This document shows, piece after piece, positions 1 to 5,314 of a stretch of 5,314 nt of DNA (within the stretch, counting starts at the first letter, position 1; each line of letters starts with the position of its first letter). The translations under genes were made by a program, and so were the position numbers. Origin of the DNA: an uncultured Clostridia bacterium (lineage in GTDB: Bacteria; Bacillota_A; Clostridia; Christensenellales; UBA3700); NCBI GenBank assembly GCA_946545105.1, contig CAMNMY010000074.1, positions 1 to 5,314 on the forward strand, read 5' to 3'. The notes beneath the pieces were generated by a model. The model saw only the letters and a program-made list of their open reading frames with translations. It made no database searches and was not told where the DNA came from.

Positions 1-550
1 TAATCCAACAACACTTCATGTTTGTAAAGGTACAAAAGTTATTATTGATTGTATAGAAGATAGTGAATTTATTTACCAATCTACAACAAATAATAATGTA
101 TTTAAAGCTAAGCTTTATAGAAAAGAAGATGTTATAAATCAAGTAGGCGGTAAGGATGTACTTGAAGATACGATGTTAAGAGATATTAACACAATCTTTG
201 ATAAATCAAATGCGCCTTATTCAAATTTGGTTGTTGGCGAAGTTCTATGCAGACAAGGTAGATGGTGGTCTTATGTTCCACATTACCACCCACAACCAGA
301 AGTTTATTACTATAAATTTGAAAGAAGCGAAGGTTTTGGTGCAAGCTTTATTGGCGAGACTCCATATTTTGTTAAGGATGGTTCTTCTTGCTTTATTCCA
401 CCAAATCATACACACGCACAAGTTACAGCACCAGGATTCCCAATGTACTGTTGCTGGATGATTAGACATTTAGATGGCAATCCTTGGGAAAAGACAAGAA
501 TTGTCGATGAAAGATATAAATGGCTTGAGGAGGGCAGTTATGGCAAATAG
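1..550 (+). CDS. iolB: 5-deoxy-glucuronate isomerase IolB, 3' part (5' end outside window)
   Basis: Partial gene, open from the left edge (first full codon at base 2) to TAG at 548-550, giving 182 C-terminal residues. Bacillus IolB is about 270 residues, so some 85-90 are missing. The family converts 5-deoxy-glucuronate to 2-deoxy-5-keto-gluconate in the cytoplasm and belongs to the KduI/IolB bicupin superfamily. Visible signatures are the segment RDINTIFDKSNAPYSNLVVG, typical of IolB, followed by the cupin motif PHYHPQPEVYYY, where the two His and the Glu (fragment residues about 94, 96 and 100) are the expected metal ligands. A later His in PNHTHAQVTAPG (about residue 138) fits the fourth ligand. 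The HxH-to-Glu loop is much shorter than in Bacillus IolB. The Met at base 173 lies inside the conserved region and is not the start. The last 11 bases overlap iolD. The family call is strong; activity is inferred from homology and context. Confidence 0.93.
   Translation, partial: NPTTLHVCKGTKVIIDCIEDSEFIYQSTTNNNVFKAKLYRKEDVINQVGGKDVLEDTMLRDINTIFDKSNAPYSNLVVGEVLCRQGRWWSYVPHYHPQPEVYYYKFERSEGFGASFIGETPYFVKDGSSCFIPPNHTHAQVTAPGFPMYCCWMIRHLDGNPWEKTRIVDERYKWLEEGSYGK
527..534 (+). promoter_or_regulatory. Shine-Dalgarno of iolD, inside iolB
   Basis: The sequence GAGGAGGG lies five bases before the ATG at 540. It is the strongest ribosome-binding site in the window and sits entirely within the last codons of iolB. 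It decides the iolD start: in-frame ATGs at 474 and 507 have no comparable purine run and would add residues with no place in the family. The arrangement suggests translational coupling of iolB and iolD. Confidence 0.85.
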
Positions 551-2459
551 TAGATATATGTCAGTTGGCGATGCGCTAATTACTTTTTTGGATAATCAAT
601 ATGTATCATTTGATGGCGTTGAAACAAAACTTTTAGATTCAGTGTTCACAATCTTTGGGCACGGATGTGTTGTTGGCGTAGGCGAAGCCTTATCTCAAGG
701 TAATTCTTCTATTAAGACAATGATGGGTAAAAACGAACAAGGTATGGCACTAGCTGCTATGTCTTATGCAAAACAAAATAATAGACGTAAGATTATTCCT
801 TGTTTTTCATCAATTGGACCAGGCGCTGCAAATATGGTAACAGCTGCAGGTTGTGCTACCGCAAATAACATTCCACTTTTACTATTTATGGGTGATACAT
901 TTGCAACACGTCAACCAGATCCAGTTCTACAACAAATGGAACATATCACTTCTGCATCAACTACAACAAATGATGCATTCCGTGCAGTATGTAGATATTT
1001 TGATAGAGTATCCCGTCCTGAAATGTTAATGAGCACTATGTTAAATGCTATACGAGCTTTGCTCGATCAAGGAAATGCAGGTGCAGTTGCTATTGCGCTT
1101 CCACAAGATGTTCAAGGCGAATGCTATGATTTTCCAGAATCATTTTTACAAAAGCGTGTTCATAAGATAAAGAGATTACTTCCATCTCAAGATGAGATTG
1201 AAGATGCAATAAAGTTAATAAAGGCTTCTAAATATCCTCTACTTATAGTAGGTGGTGGTGTTAGATACTCAGAAGCTGGAGAGACAGTTGAAAAGTTTGC
1301 AACAAAATACAATATTCCATTCTGTGAAACTCAAGCCGGAAAGAGCGCTGCAAAATCTTCTCACAAGTTAAACTTGGGTGGACTTGGAGTAACTGGTAAT
1401 TCTGCAGCAAACGAGATCGCAAGGAAGGCAGATTTAATTATTGGTGTTGGTACAAGATTTACAGACTTTACAACAGCTTCTAAATCTCTATATCCAGATG
1501 CAAAGGTTATAGCAATTAATGTATCTCAATTCCAAGCAGAAAAATTGGATGCGACCCCAGTGGTCGCCGACGCCAAACTAAGTTTGGAATATATTATGGA
1601 AAAACTTGAATACAAGTCTGCGTATACAAACGAGATCCAAGAAGTTAAAGCTGCATGGGATAAGGAAATGGATAGATTGACTTCAATTAAGATTGATGAC
1701 AATTATGTTCCAGAAAATACAGCTATGATGAAAGATGCTTGTAAAGCATTCCAAAAAGCAACAGGAGCTAATCTTGCTCAAACAACAGCAATTGGTATTA
1801 TTAGAAAATACATTCCAAAGGATGCTATCTTGGTTGGTTCAGCTGGATCACTACCAGGATGTTTACAAAGAATGTGGACTACAGATGCTAAAGATTCATA
1901 CAACATGGAATATGGCTATTCTTGTATGGGTTATGAAATAGCAGGAGCCTTGGGTTCTAAATTGGCAGCTCAAGATAAAGAAGTTTATGCATTTTTAGGC
2001 GATGGTTCATTCTATATGCTACATTCAGAGCTTGTTACTGCTGTACAAGAAAGAAAAAAGATCAACATTTTGGTGTTCGATAATGGTTCATTTGGATGTA
2101 TTAACAATCTTCAAATGGGACAAGGTATTGATGCTCTATGTACTGAATTTAGATATAGAGATGGAGATAAGCCTATAAGAGAAGGGGAATTCTTATCTAC
2201 AGACTTTGCCATGATAGCAAAAGGCTATGGATTAGTTTCTTACACTGCAAGAAATGAAGAAGAACTAAAAGCTGCTATTGAAGATTCTCTAAAACAAGAA
2301 AAATCAACATTAATCGATATCAAGGTTTTACCAAAATCTATGACTCATGGTTATGATGCTTGGTGGAGAGTTGGTTGTACAGATAATCCAAGAGATAAAA
2401 AGCAACAAAGAGCAAAAGAAGAAAAAGATGCAATGATTAAGATTGCAAGAAAATATTAA
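540..2459 (+). CDS. iolD: 3D-(3,5/4)-trihydroxycyclohexane-1,2-dione hydrolase IolD
   Basis: Complete 639-residue thiamine-diphosphate enzyme; the Bacillus family member is about 637. It hydrolyses the C-C bond of trihydroxycyclohexane-1,2-dione, opening the ring to 5-deoxy-glucuronate in the cytoplasm. Domains in order are the N-terminal pyrimidine-binding domain (about 1-200), a central domain (about 215-350) and the C-terminal pyrophosphate-binding domain (about 410-600). KNEQGM at 64-69 carries the Glu (E66) expected to activate the cofactor. Other family blocks are SSIGPGAANMVTAA (90-103), FATRQPDPVLQQME (121-134) and ETQAGKS (263-269). The ThDP/Mg motif begins GDGS at 487-490 and ends DNGSFGCINN at 514-523. 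FGHGC at 39-43 replaces the FGHGN seen in Bacillus IolD. The ATG at 540 is chosen over upstream in-frame ATGs because of its Shine-Dalgarno sequence and the family length. A GC-rich patch around residues 338-345 stands out from the AT-rich codon use. Acetolactate synthase is a paralogue, but the specific blocks favour IolD. Confidence 0.97.
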   Translation: MANSRYMSVGDALITFLDNQYVSFDGVETKLLDSVFTIFGHGCVVGVGEALSQGNSSIKTMMGKNEQGMALAAMSYAKQNNRRKIIPCFSSIGPGAANMVTAAGCATANNIPLLLFMGDTFATRQPDPVLQQMEHITSASTTTNDAFRAVCRYFDRVSRPEMLMSTMLNAIRALLDQGNAGAVAIALPQDVQGECYDFPESFLQKRVHKIKRLLPSQDEIEDAIKLIKASKYPLLIVGGGVRYSEAGETVEKFATKYNIPFCETQAGKSAAKSSHKLNLGGLGVTGNSAANEIARKADLIIGVGTRFTDFTTASKSLYPDAKVIAINVSQFQAEKLDATPVVADAKLSLEYIMEKLEYKSAYTNEIQEVKAAWDKEMDRLTSIKIDDNYVPENTAMMKDACKAFQKATGANLAQTTAIGIIRKYIPKDAILVGSAGSLPGCLQRMWTTDAKDSYNMEYGYSCMGYEIAGALGSKLAAQDKEVYAFLGDGSFYMLHSELVTAVQERKKINILVFDNGSFGCINNLQMGQGIDALCTEFRYRDGDKPIREGEFLSTDFAMIAKGYGLVSYTARNEEELKAAIEDSLKQEKSTLIDIKVLPKSMTHGYDAWWRVGCTDNPRDKKQQRAKEEKDAMIKIARKY

Positions 2460-2463
2460 GAGG
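2458..2463 (+). promoter_or_regulatory. Shine-Dalgarno of iolE, overlapping the iolD stop
   Basis: AAGAGG uses the last two bases of the iolD TAA stop and lies six bases before the iolE ATG at 2470. A ribosome ending on iolD would cover this site, so reinitiation or coupling is likely. It supports the start at 2470 over the upstream in-frame ATG at 2443, which lies within iolD. Confidence 0.75.
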
Positions 2464-2469
2464 TTAGTT

Positions 2470-3363
2470 ATGGATAGTAACAAAATTAATTTAGGTATTG
2501 CACCAATTGCCTGGACAAATGATGATATGCCAGATTTAGGTGCAGAGAATACATTTGAGCAATGTATCTCAGAAATGGCCTTAGCAGGCTACAAGGGTTG
2601 TGAAGTAGGAAACAAATATCCAAAAGAACCGAAGGTTCTAAAAGAATATTTGGACGATAGAAATCTTCAAATTTGCAATAAGTGGTTTTCTTCATTCATC
2701 TTAACAAAACCATTTGAAGAAGTTGAAAAAGAATTTCGTGCAGAATGTGAATATCTAAAAGCATTAGGTGCAAAAAGAATTGGGGCTTCAGAGCAAAGCT
2801 ATTCAATTCAAGGTCAAATGAATACTCCAGTTTTTGAAAAGAAGTATGTAATGAATGATGAAGAGTGGAAGAGATTTGCAGATGGCCTATCTAGACTTGG
2901 CCAAATTGCTAAAGAATACGGCATAACACTTGTTTACCACCACCATATGGGAACAGTTGTTCAAACAGCTGAAGAGATTGATAAGATGATGGAACTTTGT
3001 GATAAAGACTCAGTTTATCTTTTATTTGATTCAGGTCATTTGGCATATTGTGGGGAAGACTATCTTGCAGTACTTCAAAAGTACGCTACAAGAATAAAGC
3101 ATGTTCACTTAAAAGATATTAGACCTGAAATTGTAAAGAAGGTTAAAGATGAACACTTATCATTCTTACAAGGTGTTAGATTAGGTGCATTTACAGTACC
3201 TGGAGATGGATGCATAGATTTTGCGCCAATCTTTAAGATATTAGATGAAGCAAACTATGAAGGATGGATGCTAGTTGAAGCAGAACAAGACCCTGCAATT
3301 GCTAATCCATTTAAATATGCAAAGAAAGCAAGAGCCTACATTAAAGATGTAGCAAAGATATAA
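2470..3363 (+). CDS. iolE: Inosose dehydratase IolE (2-keto-myo-inositol dehydratase)
   Basis: Complete 297-residue protein of the xylose-isomerase-like TIM-barrel family, matching the usual IolE length of just under 300. It removes water from 2-keto-myo-inositol to give 3D-trihydroxycyclohexane-1,2-dione, using a divalent metal. Diagnostic blocks are GIAPIAWTNDDMP at 9-21, CNKWFSSFIL at 69-78, SEQSYSIQG at 107-115, LVYHHHMGT at 154-162, FDSGH at 186-190, HVHLKDI at 211-217, FTVPGDGCIDF at 241-251 and VEAEQDPAIANP at 269-280. Likely metal or acid-base residues are D187, one of H211 or H213, and E270 or E272; this assignment is inferred from the barrel family, not shown here. The protein has no signal peptide or membrane segment, so it should be cytoplasmic. 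Its gene sits directly after iolD, whose substrate it makes. No truncation or frameshift is seen. Confidence 0.97.
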   Translation: MDSNKINLGIAPIAWTNDDMPDLGAENTFEQCISEMALAGYKGCEVGNKYPKEPKVLKEYLDDRNLQICNKWFSSFILTKPFEEVEKEFRAECEYLKALGAKRIGASEQSYSIQGQMNTPVFEKKYVMNDEEWKRFADGLSRLGQIAKEYGITLVYHHHMGTVVQTAEEIDKMMELCDKDSVYLLFDSGHLAYCGEDYLAVLQKYATRIKHVHLKDIRPEIVKKVKDEHLSFLQGVRLGAFTVPGDGCIDFAPIFKILDEANYEGWMLVEAEQDPAIANPFKYAKKARAYIKDVAKI

Positions 3364-3370
3364 AAGGAGA
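3364..3370 (+). promoter_or_regulatory. Shine-Dalgarno of the iolA-type gene
   Basis: AAGGAGA immediately follows the iolE TAA stop and ends four bases before the ATG at 3375. It is a near-consensus site filling most of the 11-base gap, leaving no room for a separate promoter or terminator between the two genes. Confidence 0.75.
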
Positions 3371-3374
3371 GATT

Positions 3375-4877
3375 ATGGAAACTTTAAAGTATTTTACTAA
3401 CAATCAATTTGTTGAATCAAAAACACAAAGTTATTATAAGGTTTATAACCCAAATACAGGCGAGCAAATAGCTCAAACTCCAAGATGTACAACAGAAGAA
3501 GTTGCCCAAGTTATAGATAATGCACATAAGGCTTATCAAACTTGGTCAAGAATGCCTATTTTAAAGAGAGTTCAAATTCTTTATAAAGTTAGAGATTTAA
3601 TCTTAGAAAAATATGATGAACTAACATATTCAGTTTGCCAAGAACAAGGTAAGTCTTGGACTGAAGCTGCAGGCGATATTGCAAAGGTAAAAGAGGGAAC
3701 AGAACTTGCCCTAAATATGCCTTCAGTTATGATGGGTGAATCTTTAATGGATACTTCATCTGGATATGACACAGTTACATATAGAGAGTCTATGGGTGTG
3801 TTTGTTGGTATTGTTCCATTTAATTTCCCAGGTATGATTCCATTTGGTTGGATGACACCAGTATGCGTAGCTTGTGGTAACACAATCGTTTTAAAGTGTG
3901 CAGGAGCTACACCTTTAACTTCAATGAAGATGGCTGAAATTTATAGAGAAGCTGGTATGCCAGATGGCGTTGTAAATATTGTTTCTTGCGATAGAAACGA
4001 TACTCAAGAATTAATTAGAAATCCAAAGGTTAAAGGTATTACATTTGTAGGATCTACATCAGTTGGTAAATATATTTATGAAACAGCTGCAAAGTATGGT
4101 AAGCGTGTTCAATGTCTATGCGAAGCTAAAAACCATGCGCTTGTTTTAAATGATGCTCCAGTTGAAAGAACAGCAGCTGGTATTATTAACGCATCATTTG
4201 GATGTGCAGGACAACGTTGTATGGCTCTTCCTGTAGTTGTAGCTCAAGAAGGTATTGCAGATAAGCTTGTTGCTAAGATTAAGGAACTTGCTGAAGGATT
4301 AAAGGTTGGACCTGGTTATGATAAAGAAACAAAGCTTGGACCAGTTTATGCACCAGAACACAAAAAAGCAGTCGAGGATTGGATTCAAAAGGGAATCGAC
4401 GAGGGCGCTAAGCTTGTTTTGGATGGTAGAGGCATTAAGGTGCCTGGTTATGAGAACGGTTTCTATGTAGGACCTACAATCTTGGATTGCGTAACACCAG
4501 AAATGAGTGTTGGTACAAGAGAAATCTTTGGACCTGTATTGTGTATTAAGCGTGTTAAGACATTTGAAGAAGGTTTAGCTTTAATGAATGCTAACCCATT
4601 TGCAAATGGTTCAGTTATCTATACATCTTCTGGATATTTTGCAAGAGAATTTGCAAGAAATACAGATGGTGGTCAAGTTGGTATTAACGTAGGTATCCCA
4701 GTTCCAGTTGGTGTATTCTCATTCACAGGACACAAGGATTCATTCTTTGGCGATTTACACTGCTTAGGAAAGGATAGCTATAGATTCTTTACAGAAACAA
4801 AGACAGTAACAACACACTGGTTTGATGAACATGAATCTAAATCAGTAAACGTTTCTACATGGGATGGAACAATTTAA
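3375..4877 (+). CDS. iolA: Methylmalonate/malonate-semialdehyde dehydrogenase (CoA-acylating), IolA/MmsA type, divergent
   Basis: Complete 500-residue aldehyde dehydrogenase; Bacillus IolA is about 487. The expected reaction is malonate semialdehyde + CoA + NAD+ to acetyl-CoA + CO2 + NADH, the last step of inositol breakdown. Family features are MMGES at 119-123, PFNFPG at 148-153 with the oxyanion Asn N150, FVGSTSVG at 224-231, AKNH at 251-254, the nucleophile C282 in AGQRCMAL, EIFGPV at 383-388 and the typical C-terminal FSFTG (448-452), FFGDLH (457-462) and TKTVTTHW (475-482). Three positions look unusual against Bacillus IolA recalled from memory. The LKPSERTP cofactor block is LKCAGATP (173-180), so the ribose-binding Glu is G177. 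GAKNH becomes EAKNH (E250). The Arg of the EVGRG segment is K104. Cofactor or substrate may therefore differ. The position between iolE and iolG supports the inositol role; another CoA-acylating semialdehyde dehydrogenase remains possible. Confidence 0.88.
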   Translation: METLKYFTNNQFVESKTQSYYKVYNPNTGEQIAQTPRCTTEEVAQVIDNAHKAYQTWSRMPILKRVQILYKVRDLILEKYDELTYSVCQEQGKSWTEAAGDIAKVKEGTELALNMPSVMMGESLMDTSSGYDTVTYRESMGVFVGIVPFNFPGMIPFGWMTPVCVACGNTIVLKCAGATPLTSMKMAEIYREAGMPDGVVNIVSCDRNDTQELIRNPKVKGITFVGSTSVGKYIYETAAKYGKRVQCLCEAKNHALVLNDAPVERTAAGIINASFGCAGQRCMALPVVVAQEGIADKLVAKIKELAEGLKVGPGYDKETKLGPVYAPEHKKAVEDWIQKGIDEGAKLVLDGRGIKVPGYENGFYVGPTILDCVTPEMSVGTREIFGPVLCIKRVKTFEEGLALMNANPFANGSVIYTSSGYFAREFARNTDGGQVGINVGIPVPVGVFSFTGHKDSFFGDLHCLGKDSYRFFTETKTVTTHWFDEHESKSVNVSTWDGTI

Positions 4878-4883
4878 AAGAGG
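4878..4883 (+). promoter_or_regulatory. Shine-Dalgarno of the iolG-type gene, wide spacing
   Basis: AAGAGG follows directly on the TAA stop of the iolA-type gene and lies ten bases before the ATG at 4894. The spacing is longer than at the other starts in this operon (four to six bases) and the intervening bases are all A, T or G. No alternative start codon of the correct frame lies closer, and the Rossmann motif begins at once after this ATG. Confidence 0.65.
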
Positions 4884-4893
4884 TATATAAATT

Positions 4894-5314
4894 ATGATTA
4901 AAGTTGGTATTATTGGCGCAGGAAGAATTGGTAAGGTTCATACTGAATCAATCCAAAAATATGTAAAGTGCGCACAAGTTAAAACAATTGCAGATCCATT
5001 TTTAAATGATGATACAATTGCGTGGGCAAAGGGTTTGGGAGTTGAAAACTTCACAAAGGATTATAAAGACATTCTAAACGATAAAGAAATTGATGCAGTT
5101 CTAATCTGTTCTTCAACAGATACTCACTGTCCAATATCTTTAGAAGCTATTGCTGCTGGAAAGCACATCTTCTGCGAAAAGCCAGTTGATCCAGAACCTG
5201 CAAATATCTTAAAGGTTAAGAAGGCACTAGAAGGCAAGAATATTAAATATCAAGTAGGTTTCAATAGAAGATTCGACCACAACTTTATGGCAGCTAAAGA
5301 GGCCGTAAAGAGCG
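4894..5314 (+). CDS. iolG: Inositol 2-dehydrogenase (IolG-type, Gfo/Idh/MocA family), 5' part
   Basis: The first 140 residues of an NAD-dependent sugar or cyclitol dehydrogenase that continues past the right edge; full members are about 330-345 residues. The N-terminal Rossmann fold shows VGIIGAGRIGKVH at 4-16, followed by the acidic residue D34 in IADP, expected to bind the NAD ribose. CSSTDTH at 72-78 and FCEKPVD at 93-99 follow; K96 is the family's conserved active-site Lys, equivalent to K97 of Bacillus IolG. GFNRRFD at 122-128 is typical of inositol dehydrogenases. The catalytic Asp and His of the DxxxH motif lie beyond the window. The likely reaction is myo-inositol to 2-keto-myo-inositol, supplying the IolE substrate. 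iol operons often hold several paralogues acting on scyllo- or D-chiro-inositol, and the fragment cannot separate these. Confidence 0.88.
   Translation, partial: MIKVGIIGAGRIGKVHTESIQKYVKCAQVKTIADPFLNDDTIAWAKGLGVENFTKDYKDILNDKEIDAVLICSSTDTHCPISLEAIAAGKHIFCEKPVDPEPANILKVKKALEGKNIKYQVGFNRRFDHNFMAAKEAVKS

Noticed and set aside
173..175. ATG at 173 as the start of a small 125-residue cupin gene
   Set aside because: The same frame is open to the left edge and reads as ordinary IolB sequence before this Met, with no ribosome-binding site at it.
474..539. Upstream in-frame ATGs (474, 507) as possible iolD starts
   Set aside because: They lie deep in iolB, lack a Shine-Dalgarno sequence and would add 22 or 11 residues unlike the family N-terminus; the ATG at 540 has GAGGAGGG five bases upstream.
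1053..1065. Perfect short hairpin CGAGC-TTT-GCTCG within iolD
   Set aside because: A 5-bp stem with a 3-base loop is expected by chance in a sequence of this length, and it has no U tract to act as a terminator.
2625..2639. Hairpin AGAACC-GAA-GGTTCT within iolE
   Set aside because: A 6-bp stem inside conserved coding sequence with no following T run; it is explained by the codons for the residues present and likely fortuitous.
3581..3883. Antisense open frame of about 100 codons opposite the iolA-type gene, and shorter ones opposite iolB and iolE
   Set aside because: Their residue content reflects the complement of conserved coding sequence; no ribosome-binding site or recognisable domain supports them.
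1..5314. Mycoplasma-type genetic code (TGA as Trp), since some AT-rich mycoplasmas carry inositol genes
   Set aside because: All Trp residues in five conserved proteins are TGG and every gene reaches family length without TGA read-through, so the standard code fits.
1..5314. CRISPR arrays, tRNA/rRNA genes, insertion sequences, riboswitches or terminators
   Set aside because: Nearly every base lies in a recognised coding region, and I saw no regular repeats, tRNA-like folds, transposase motifs or stem-plus-T-run structures.

Overview
The window is an interior piece of a myo-inositol catabolism (iol) operon. Five genes lie on the + strand with almost no space between them: the 3' part of iolB, complete iolD, iolE and an iolA/mmsA-type dehydrogenase, and the 5' part of an iolG-type dehydrogenase. 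No gene is supported on the - strand, and no intergenic stretch is longer than about 16 bases. Promoter, regulator, transporter, kinase (iolC) and aldolase (iolJ) genes are not visible and may lie outside the window.

Layout: iolB ends at 550 and overlaps iolD (540-2459) by 11 bases. iolE (2470-3363) starts 10 bases after iolD. The iolA-type gene (3375-4877) starts 11 bases after iolE. The iolG-type gene begins at 4894, 16 bases after that, and runs off the right edge. Each internal start has a purine-rich Shine-Dalgarno sequence, two of them beginning within or touching the preceding stop codon. This fits one polycistronic transcript with coupled translation.

Pathway, from established knowledge: IolG oxidises myo-inositol to 2-keto-myo-inositol (scyllo-inosose). 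IolE dehydrates it to 3D-trihydroxycyclohexane-1,2-dione, and IolD hydrolyses that ring to 5-deoxy-glucuronate. IolB isomerises this to 2-deoxy-5-keto-gluconate. After phosphorylation (IolC) and aldol cleavage (IolJ), IolA converts malonate semialdehyde to acetyl-CoA and CO2. The window therefore encodes four consecutive early steps plus the last one.

Organism: base composition is AT-rich (GC roughly in the mid-thirties percent by eye), arginine is mostly AGA, stops are TAA or TAG, and Shine-Dalgarno sequences are strong. This suggests a low-GC Bacillota or a relative; a spirochaete or another low-GC anaerobe cannot be excluded. Tryptophan is TGG throughout and no gene needs TGA read-through, so the standard code (not the Mycoplasma code) applies. 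The genes are recognisable iol family members. The most notable deviations are in the IolA-like enzyme (changed cofactor-site and substrate-site positions) and in a compact metal-binding loop in IolB. I see no new type of system here.
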